Shown piece after piece: positions 1 to 5,251 of a stretch of 6,067 bases of DNA. Each line of letters starts with the position of its first letter. Position 1 is the first letter of the stretch. The notes beneath the pieces are model-generated. The model had not been told where the DNA came from and did not search any database. It saw only the letters and a list, made by a program, of their open reading frames with translations. A program made the position numbers and the translations under genes. Source of the DNA: Clostridiales bacterium (GTDB lineage: Bacteria; Bacillota; Clostridia; Oscillospirales; Acutalibacteraceae); assembly GCA_012511005.1 (NCBI GenBank), contig JAAZGX010000065.1, forward strand, positions 1-6,067. Reading direction: 5' to 3'.

Positions 1-602
1 ATTCTCATAAGCTTTGCCGTTTCATTTGCTATTAGCCCATATTCCACAGGTGTTTTATGCCCCATTTGCCAGTTGCCGTCCATTTCGTTGCCGAGGCACC
101 AATGCTTTATAGCGTGAGGCTCTTTGTGTCCATGCGAAATTCTAAGGTCGCTCCAGTAAGTGCCGGCGGGATGATTGCAATACTCTACAAGGTTTCTCGC
201 CTCATCGGGTCCTCTTGTTCCAAGGTTTACAGCCATCAAAGGCAGCGTGCCAACCTCTTTACACCAATCCATAAACTCATTAGTGCCGAACTCATTAGTT
301 TCAGTACTATCCCAAGCAAGCTCAAGCCTGTAGGGTCTGTGTTTAACAGGACCGACACCGTCCTCCCAATTGTATCCGGAAACGAAGTTTCCGCCGGGAT
401 AACGAACAATAGGGACATCAATCTGCTTTATTAAATGAATAACATCGCGGCGAAAACCGCGGCTGTCGGCAGTGGGGTGACCTTTCTCATATATACCGCC
501 GTAAACTGCCCTTCCTAAATGCTCAATAAAAGAGCCGAAGATGTTTTTATCAACATCTCCGACTTTGTATAAAGAGCAAATGGTCATTGACGCCTTTTTC
601 AT
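1..602 (-). CDS. abfA: GH51 alpha-L-arabinofuranosidase, N-terminal part (runs off the window at position 1)
   Basis: The reverse strand stays open from the ATG at 602 to the window edge, giving 200 codons of a protein usually about 500 residues long. It should remove terminal alpha-L-arabinofuranosyl groups from arabinan or arabinoxylan fragments. Seen: the family opening FGSFIEHLGRAVYGGIY at residues 22-38, the active-site loop RYPGGNFVSGYNWEDG at 67-82, NLGTRG at 126-131, and GNEMDG at 171-176. In GH51 the Glu of the last motif (here E173) is the acid/base catalyst; the nucleophile Glu would lie in the missing C-terminal part. There is no signal peptide, so the enzyme is probably cytoplasmic and acts on imported oligosaccharides. 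The start is supported by AGGAG at 612-616, nine nt upstream; the nearby ATG at 607 hits a stop after two codons. It begins 21 nt after the lysC stop. The family call is firm, but the exact substrate is not. Confidence 0.95.
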   Translation of the reverse strand, partial: MKKASMTICSLYKVGDVDKNIFGSFIEHLGRAVYGGIYEKGHPTADSRGFRRDVIHLIKQIDVPIVRYPGGNFVSGYNWEDGVGPVKHRPYRLELAWDSTETNEFGTNEFMDWCKEVGTLPLMAVNLGTRGPDEARNLVEYCNHPAGTYWSDLRISHGHKEPHAIKHWCLGNEMDGNWQMGHKTPVEYGLIANETAKLMR

Positions 603-623
603 ATCATTATGCTCCTTTAGTTT

Positions 624-1835
624 TTACTGCTCAGGCAGAAAAGCTCTATGGATTGCATGGACTGCCCTGTCCGCATCTTCTAAGTCAATAAGCACAGAGA
701 TTTTAATCTCACTCGTAGAAATCATTTGAATATTCACATCTATTTCATAAAGAGCCTCAAACATTTTAGCTGCCGTACCGGGATGTGACTCCATTCCCGC
801 GCCTACTACGGAAACTTTCGCAACATTCGTATCACAGTTGATTTTAGAATTTTCAAGCTCTGAAAATGAGTTGCTAAGTGCATCAATAGCGGCTTCTTTT
901 GACGATTTGTTTATGGTAAAGGCGATATCCTTATTTCCGTCGCGCCCTACGGATTGAAGAATTATATCAACATTTATCTTTTTTGCGGCAAGGCGTGAGA
1001 ACACCTTAAAAGCAATTCCCGGGACATCGGGAACATCCATAATTGTAATACGCGCAACATCAGTATCCTTTGTTACGCCTCTTACGAGCATTTTTTCCAT
1101 TTTAGTAACCTCCTTAACGATTGTTCCCGGAATACCTTTATAGCTTGAAAGAACCTCTAATTCAATGCCGTACTTTTTCGCCATTTCAACAGAACGGTTA
1201 TTAAGCACCTGAGCGCCTAAAGTGGCAAGCTCTAACATTTCGTCATATGTAATTTCGTCCAACTTTCGAGCCGTTGGTATTTTCCTTGGGTCTGCGGTAT
1301 ATATGCCGTCAACATCGGTAAATATCTGACAGCGGTCTGCTCTTAAAGCAGCCGCTATTGCAACGGCGCTTGTGTCAGAGCCGCCTCTGCCAAGTGTTGT
1401 AACATCATCATATTTATTAGTGCCTTGAAAGCCCGCAACTATAACAATATTTTTTTTGCCAATTTCGGAACGAATTCTGTCAGGCTTTACGAATTTTATT
1501 CTTGCGGACGAGTAAACGGAGTTCGTAGCAAAGCCTGCCTGCCAGCCGAGTAAGGATATAGCGGGAAATCCAAGTTTTTCGATTGCCATAGCAAGCAGCG
1601 CAATAGATATTTGCTCGCCTGCCGCCATTAGCATATCCATCTCTCTACTGGACGGGGTAGGATTAATTTCTTTTGCTTTACTGACTAAATCGTCCGTAGT
1701 ATTGCCCTGTGCTGAAACAACGACAACAACATCGTTGCCTGCGGAATAAGTGCCTGTAACAATTTTTGCGACATTCATAACATGCTTTGCATCTTTAACC
1801 GAACTGCCGCCAAACTTTTGAACAATAAGAGCCAT
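624..1835 (-). CDS. lysC: Aspartokinase (monofunctional, two C-terminal ACT domains)
   Basis: A 403-residue aspartate kinase (EC 2.7.2.4), which phosphorylates L-aspartate with ATP as the first step toward lysine, threonine and methionine. Seen: the amino-acid kinase domain at about residues 1-235 with KFGGSS (7-12), GRGGSDTSA (149-157) and TDVDGIYTADP (173-183), followed by two ACT-type regulatory segments at about 262-330 and 340-403. The second contains SVVGAGM (342-348) and the IQMISTSEIKISVLI stretch. Its length matches Bacillus subtilis LysC (about 408 residues) and there is no fused homoserine dehydrogenase. The ATG at 1835 has AGAGGTG just upstream in the 16-nt gap after hom, so the two are very likely co-transcribed. 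Control is probably feedback inhibition by lysine and/or threonine; which one cannot be told from sequence alone. A strong ribosome binding site inside the gene suggests a second, shorter product starting at Met246 (listed separately). Confidence 0.97.
   Translation of the reverse strand: MALIVQKFGGSSVKDAKHVMNVAKIVTGTYSAGNDVVVVVSAQGNTTDDLVSKAKEINPTPSSREMDMLMAAGEQISIALLAMAIEKLGFPAISLLGWQAGFATNSVYSSARIKFVKPDRIRSEIGKKNIVIVAGFQGTNKYDDVTTLGRGGSDTSAVAIAAALRADRCQIFTDVDGIYTADPRKIPTARKLDEITYDEMLELATLGAQVLNNRSVEMAKKYGIELEVLSSYKGIPGTIVKEVTKMEKMLVRGVTKDTDVARITIMDVPDVPGIAFKVFSRLAAKKINVDIILQSVGRDGNKDIAFTINKSSKEAAIDALSNSFSELENSKINCDTNVAKVSVVGAGMESHPGTAAKMFEALYEIDVNIQMISTSEIKISVLIDLEDADRAVHAIHRAFLPEQ
1098..1115 (-). 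promoter_or_regulatory. Internal ribosome binding site and ATG for a LysC beta subunit
   Basis: On the coding strand AAGGAGG (1115-1109) is followed by an 8-nt spacer and an in-frame ATG (1100-1098), which is Met246 of LysC. Initiation here would give a 158-residue protein (1100-624) holding only the two ACT domains. Bacillus subtilis aspartokinase II is known to make its small beta subunit from an in-phase internal start at nearly the same place, and Corynebacterium LysC behaves similarly. The site is seen directly; its use is inferred. The Lys-Glu codon pair could produce AAGGAG by chance, but the spacing and position match the known case closely. Confidence 0.65.
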
Positions 1836-1851
1836 TTATTTCACCTCTGTA

Positions 1852-3087
1852 TTAGTAGTCGGTAACCCTGATAACGGAAAGCAGATTTAACGGAAGACTA
1901 TTTAACTTTTCTCTTAATGAGCCTTCCTTTTCAACCGGTGTCACAAATGCCAATTCATCACTTCCGGCATCCTTGCGTTTTAATATTACCACACCGGGAA
2001 TAACATCCTCAACTGCGGCAAGCGTGCTTAGAAAATCACTAATTTGCGCCCTGACATAAAGGGAAACGGGGACATTGAGATGATTTTCCACATAGTTATC
2101 AATAGGAATGCCCCAACCGAAAGACTTTTTGCCGGAGTTATGCTTTGCACAGTCAATAATATCTGCCACTACGGCAGATGCAGTCGGAAGTTTTCCGGCG
2201 CCCCTGCCATAAAACACAACCTCGCCGATAGCGTCGCCCCTAACTAAAATCGCATTAAAAACATCATCGGCATTTGCTAACTGACTGTGATTTTGAACGA
2301 AGGCAGGGCTTACGATAATATTAATCTTGCCATTGTCAAGTATTTTCGCCTTGCCTATTAATTTAATTGTGCCGCCCCAGCTTTTCGCATACTCAATATC
2401 CTCAAGTTTTATTGACGATATTCCTTCCGTGTGTATATCTTTCGGATATATATGATTTCCAAAGCCAAGAGATGCAAGAATACAAATTTTCCTGCAAGAA
2501 TCTATACCGTCAACATCAGCGGACGGGTCCTTTTCGGCAAAGCCTTTTTCCTGCGCAAGTTTTAACGCATCGTCAAAACTCATATTCTCCCCAAACATTT
2601 TAGTAAGAATAAAGTTTGTAGTTCCGTTGAGTATGCCCGCTATTTCGTCAATTTCATTTGCGGCAAGACACTGGTTAATGGGTCGAATAATCGGAATACC
2701 GCCGCCTACGCTTGCCTCAAAAAGAAAGTTCACATTATTTTCATCAGCAAGCTTTAGCAATTCATACCCATATGTGGCGACAAGCTCCTTATTTGAGGAT
2801 ACAACATGCTTTCCCGCACGAAGGCAGGCGCTTACATATTCATATGCAGGATTTAGACCACCCATTGTTTCGACAACGATTTTAATATCATCATCAATTA
2901 AAATCTTATTAAAATCTTTTGTAAAAAGCGAGTAATAAGGGCTGTCCGGAAAATCCCTAATTTCAAGGATGTATTTCAACATCAGGTCGTTTTGGGTGCT
3001 TTTTGATATTATGCTTTGTTTATGCTTTTCAAAAAGCTCAACAACGCCGGAGCCTACAATCCCATAACCCATTACGGCAATTTGCAT
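1852..3087 (-). CDS. hom: Homoserine dehydrogenase
   Basis: A 411-residue NAD(P)-dependent homoserine dehydrogenase (EC 1.1.1.3), reducing aspartate 4-semialdehyde to homoserine on the threonine/methionine branch. Seen: Rossmann motif GYGIVGSG at residues 7-14, VVETMGG (71-77), SSNKELVA (97-104) with the conserved Lys100, the substrate-region signature GILNGTTNFILTKM (151-164), and DPSADVDGID (187-196) followed by Lys200, the position of the family's catalytic lysine. The ATG at 3087 is preferred because AAAGGAG lies 11 nt upstream and the Rossmann fold then begins at residue 2, as is usual. A longer reading from TTG at 3144 adds 19 residues with no ribosome binding site. The C-terminal 70 or so residues occupy the ACT-domain position but lack its usual glycine signature. 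It is the first gene of the minus-strand set, with lysC 16 nt downstream. Confidence 0.96.
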   Translation of the reverse strand: MQIAVMGYGIVGSGVVELFEKHKQSIISKSTQNDLMLKYILEIRDFPDSPYYSLFTKDFNKILIDDDIKIVVETMGGLNPAYEYVSACLRAGKHVVSSNKELVATYGYELLKLADENNVNFLFEASVGGGIPIIRPINQCLAANEIDEIAGILNGTTNFILTKMFGENMSFDDALKLAQEKGFAEKDPSADVDGIDSCRKICILASLGFGNHIYPKDIHTEGISSIKLEDIEYAKSWGGTIKLIGKAKILDNGKINIIVSPAFVQNHSQLANADDVFNAILVRGDAIGEVVFYGRGAGKLPTASAVVADIIDCAKHNSGKKSFGWGIPIDNYVENHLNVPVSLYVRAQISDFLSTLAAVEDVIPGVVILKRKDAGSDELAFVTPVEKEGSLREKLNSLPLNLLSVIRVTDY

Positions 3088-3098
3088 TCTTATATATT

Positions 3099-3105
3099 CT
3101 CCTTT
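3099..3105 (-). promoter_or_regulatory. Ribosome binding site that decides the hom start
   Basis: AAAGGAG on the minus strand lies 11 nt before the ATG at 3087. It falls inside the longer TTG-initiated reading frame that opens at 3144, so it argues that the true start is 3087 and that the extra 19 codons are leader sequence. Confidence 0.8.
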
Positions 3106-3176
3106 CGAGGCGGTTATGAAGGGCTTTACATTAAAGTCTTTCAAGAATAAAACAAATCAAAACGCAATTAATGAAC

Positions 3177-3207
3177 ATTATATTAGATATTATCATAAAA
3201 TCGTCAC
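3177..3207 (-). promoter_or_regulatory. Candidate sigma-A-type promoter for hom-lysC
   Basis: On the minus strand there is a perfect -10 hexamer TATAAT (3182-3177). Upstream is GTGACG (3207-3202), matching four of six -35 positions. The 19-nt spacer is longer than ideal, so the -35 call is weak. Transcription would start near 3170, leaving a leader of about 80 nt before the hom ATG, too short for a full lysine riboswitch or T-box. In DNA this AT-rich, chance -10 matches are common. Confidence 0.35.
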
Positions 3208-3270
3208 AGTTAAAAGCCTAAAAGCAAAAAAAGTTTAGAAATTACAAAATTAATAAAAAATTACTTATAA

Positions 3271-3302
3271 TATTGTAATATTACTAAAAATATATTACAA
3301 TA
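3271..3302. repeat. 11-bp perfect inverted repeat, operator-like
   Basis: TATTGTAATAT (3271-3281) and ATATTACAATA (3292-3302) are perfect reverse complements separated by 10 nt. The left arm also begins a 10-bp palindrome GTAATATTAC (3275-3284). The arms overlap the -35 and -10 hexamers of the plus-strand candidate promoter, as a repressor operator would. The sequence is nearly all A and T and has no T-tract, so a terminator is unlikely and a chance repeat cannot be excluded. Confidence 0.5.
3273..3301 (+). promoter_or_regulatory. Candidate sigma-A-type promoter for ytvI and the phosphatase gene
   Basis: TTGTAA (3273-3278, four of six -35 positions) is separated by exactly 17 nt from TACAAT (3296-3301, five of six -10 positions). 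Transcription would begin near 3308, about 15 nt before the GGAGG ribosome binding site. Both hexamers sit in the two arms of an inverted repeat, so a regulator bound there would cover the promoter. Another TATAAT at 3266-3271 has no better -35 partner. Confidence 0.45.
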
Positions 3303-3322
3303 GAACTCACAGAATATAGCGT

Positions 3323-3327
3323 GGAGG
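3323..3327 (+). promoter_or_regulatory. Ribosome binding site supporting a TTG start for ytvI
   Basis: GGAGG lies 8 nt before TTG at 3336-3338, an ideal spacing. The first in-frame ATG, at 3369, has only a purine-rich stretch before it and no clear Shine-Dalgarno match, so the TTG start is preferred. Confidence 0.75.
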
Positions 3328-3335
3328 TGTAGTTT

Positions 3336-4457
3336 TTGAACACGGTTATTGAAAAGAGAAAGACTTTTATGATAAATACTGCTTATTTTTCTGTTCTTAT
3401 TCTGCTGTATTACGGTTTTATTAAATATATGTTAGGGTATGTTTTGCCGTTTATCATCGCTGCGCTTATTGCCGTTACACTTCAGAAACCGATACAATAC
3501 TTAAACAAAAAGTTGAAAGTTAAAAAAAGCTCTTTAATATCCTCTGCGCTTGTAATGCTTGTATTGATAATTGCTCTGCTTTTACTTGTTCTTATATCTA
3601 TTTTAATTTTCAGCGAACTAAAAGGTTTTATAACATTTCTATCAAGCAAGCTTGTAAGCATTCCCGCTTATATAGACGAGCTTGAAGATTGGATTCTTAA
3701 CATTATAAATTACTTTCCATTGACAATAAGGTCTACTTTACACCACTCTGTTACAAGCTTCTTTGATGAAAAGTTATCGTTTGACAATAATACGCTTAGC
3801 AAATTTGATTTTTCAATTCTTTTAGCTCCACTTGGCAGTGCTTGGAGTACTGCAAAGAGGATACCATCTTTTCTGCTTGCTTTTTTCGTGACGATTATTT
3901 CAAGTTTTTTCATTTCTGCAAGCTATGAGAAGCTTAGAGATGGATTTTTAAATTTTTTCGCATATAAAACCCAAAAAAAGATACTCAATGCAAAACACTC
4001 TCTTTTCGGTGCCGTTACAAAAATGGCTAAAGCGTATATGCTCATTATGCTCGTAACATTTATTGAGCTTATGCTCGGACTAAACCTATTAAAGATTTTC
4101 GGTCTTTACACGGGCGGTTATATTCTTGTAATAGCACTTGTTACGGCTGTTATTGATATAGTTCCCGTGCTTGGCACAGGTGCGGTACTCATAAGCTGGG
4201 CAGCCGTTAGCTTTTTCATAGGTAATTTTGGGCTCGGTGTGGGGCTTTTAGTGCTTTATGCCGTAATATCTGTAATTCGCCAGATAATAGAGCCAAAATT
4301 GGTGGCGGCGCAAGTAGGGTTGCCCGTAATAGTCACAATAATGGCTATGTTTATAGGCGCGAAGCTGTTCGGTGTTTTTGGAATAATTATATTACCTCTT
4401 TCAATTATTACGCTAAAACTAATGTATGATGAAGGAGTCTTTGCCAATGAAGCTTAA
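3336..4457 (+). CDS. ytvI: YtvI-like AI-2E-family integral membrane protein
   Basis: A 373-residue polytopic membrane protein of the AI-2E/UPF0118 family, closest in my reading to the YtvI branch annotated as a sporulation integral membrane protein. Members are proposed to export small molecules or ions; the substrate of this branch is not established. Seen: hydrophobic segments at about 12-33, 34-50, 68-95, 176-198, 232-255, 262-297, 300-318 and 332-365, with a longer soluble loop at about 96-175. The C-terminal half carries the family hallmark DIVPVLGTGAVLISW (274-288) and RQIIEPKLVAAQVGLP (315-330), as in YtvI proteins. The length matches YtvI (about 370). The start is TTG at 3336, backed by GGAGG 8 nt upstream; ATG at 3369 would remove 11 residues. 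It is first in a likely two-gene unit with the downstream phosphatase. A sporulation role is inferred from family naming only. Confidence 0.85.
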   Translation: MNTVIEKRKTFMINTAYFSVLILLYYGFIKYMLGYVLPFIIAALIAVTLQKPIQYLNKKLKVKKSSLISSALVMLVLIIALLLLVLISILIFSELKGFITFLSSKLVSIPAYIDELEDWILNIINYFPLTIRSTLHHSVTSFFDEKLSFDNNTLSKFDFSILLAPLGSAWSTAKRIPSFLLAFFVTIISSFFISASYEKLRDGFLNFFAYKTQKKILNAKHSLFGAVTKMAKAYMLIMLVTFIELMLGLNLLKIFGLYTGGYILVIALVTAVIDIVPVLGTGAVLISWAAVSFFIGNFGLGVGLLVLYAVISVIRQIIEPKLVAAQVGLPVIVTIMAMFIGAKLFGVFGIIILPLSIITLKLMYDEGVFANEA

Positions 4458-4489
4458 CATTAAAAATGTAATTGTAGAGTGGTGGTAAA

Positions 4490-5251
4490 ATGATTGACAT
4501 TCATACCCACATACTACCGTCCGTTGACGACGGCGCAAAAGACATTTCGGAGTCTCTGAGAATGTGCGAAATAGCAGCCGATAACGGAGTAAATACCATA
4601 GTTGCAACGCCGCACATTTATGATTATGACAAAGTAAAGGATTTGCTTCAAATCAGAAACGAAAAAATTTCTGAGCTTAACCGCCTATTAAAAGAAAATA
4701 GGTGCCTTGTAACTATTTACCCGGGGCTTGAAGTATATAGCAACGAAAAGCTGTTTGATATAAAAGATTTTTCCCTATATACAATAAATAACAGCAGGTA
4801 TATGCTTTGCGAGTTTGATTTTAATGAATTTGATACGCTTCTGATTGCGCGTTATATAGACCACATTGTGTCAAGCGGAGTAGTTCCGATTATCGCCCAT
4901 CCGGAGCGCTGCGCCGCATTTTTTGCGGACTATGAATCATTAAACGATTTAATGAGGTGGGGCGTATTATTTCAAATTAACGCTAATTCTCTAAGCGGTT
5001 ATCACGGGCAAAAAGAACAACGCCTTGCCATAACAATGCTTCAATGCGGATTTTGTGATTTTTTAGCGTCTGATGCTCATTCACCGAATTTCCGTTCTAC
5101 GGATTTGCTTGAGATTATATTAAAATCACAATTTGAGTTTTCAGGAGGAGAGCTGCAAACCCTTTTAGTTGACAATCCTGAAAAGGTGCTGAATAACATT
5201 GAAATAAAGAATATAAAAAGAGGGCATATCTCATACGATATTCTTACATAA
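4490..5251 (+). CDS. PHP-family protein-tyrosine phosphatase, CpsB/YwqE type
   Basis: A 253-residue metal-dependent phosphatase of the polymerase-and-histidinol-phosphatase (PHP) fold, like CpsB of Streptococcus pneumoniae and YwqE of Bacillus subtilis (EC 3.1.3.48). These proteins dephosphorylate tyrosine kinases that control capsule or exopolysaccharide synthesis. Seen: DIHTHILPSVDDGAKD (residues 3-18) with H5, H7 and the Asp pair 13-14, ATPH (39-42), GLEVY (79-83) with E81, AHPER (136-140) and SDAHS (194-198). Together these supply the full set of expected metal ligands plus the conserved active-site Arg140, so the enzyme should be active. The length is typical. The start follows ytvI by 32 nt; the upstream sequence GAGTGGTGG is a poor, close-spaced ribosome binding site, so translation may be weak. 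No partner tyrosine kinase or glycosyltransferase gene lies in this window. The 3' end overlaps the convergent permease gene by 21 bp. Confidence 0.92.
   Translation: MIDIHTHILPSVDDGAKDISESLRMCEIAADNGVNTIVATPHIYDYDKVKDLLQIRNEKISELNRLLKENRCLVTIYPGLEVYSNEKLFDIKDFSLYTINNSRYMLCEFDFNEFDTLLIARYIDHIVSSGVVPIIAHPERCAAFFADYESLNDLMRWGVLFQINANSLSGYHGQKEQRLAITMLQCGFCDFLASDAHSPNFRSTDLLEIILKSQFEFSGGELQTLLVDNPEKVLNNIEIKNIKRGHISYDILT
5231..5251. other. 21-bp convergent overlap of two coding regions
   Basis: The last codons of the plus-strand phosphatase gene (TAA at 5249-5251) and of the minus-strand permease gene (TGA at 5233-5231) share 21 bp. No intergenic terminator is possible here; any terminator must lie inside the opposing coding sequence. 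I see no strong hairpin with a T-tract close by on either strand. Confidence 0.85.

Larger units (their letters stand above)
3088..3335. other. Divergent, AT-rich intergenic control region between hom and ytvI
   Basis: These 248 nt hold no credible gene. They are clearly richer in A and T than the flanking genes. They contain the hom ribosome binding site and leader, a candidate promoter in each direction, an 11-bp inverted repeat over the plus-strand promoter, and the ytvI ribosome binding site. I see no T-box sequence on the minus strand, no lysine-riboswitch-like structured leader and no T-tract hairpin terminator, although no folding was computed. Confidence 0.8.

Noticed and set aside
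57..434. 125-codon plus-strand reading frame
   Set aside because: It lies wholly opposite the GH51 gene, whose reverse-strand translation has clear family motifs. The plus-strand product has no recognisable domain and is a shadow.
2044..2935. Three plus-strand reading frames of 67-102 codons inside hom
   Set aside because: They are antisense to a well-supported gene and show no domains or ribosome binding sites of note; they are frame shadows.
3088..3144. N-terminal extension of hom from TTG at 3144
   Set aside because: The extra 19 residues precede the normal start of the Rossmann fold, have no ribosome binding site, and contain the Shine-Dalgarno sequence for the ATG at 3087.
3266..3271. 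Perfect plus-strand TATAAT as a -10 element for ytvI
   Set aside because: The only upstream partner at a suitable distance (TTACAA at 3242-3247) matches three of six -35 positions. The TTGTAA/TACAAT pair with a 17-nt spacer is a better candidate.
4457..4469. Short ACATT/AATGT inverted repeat just after ytvI, as a terminator
   Set aside because: The stem is five weak A/T-rich pairs with a 3-nt loop and no T-tract, so it is unlikely to stop transcription before the phosphatase gene.
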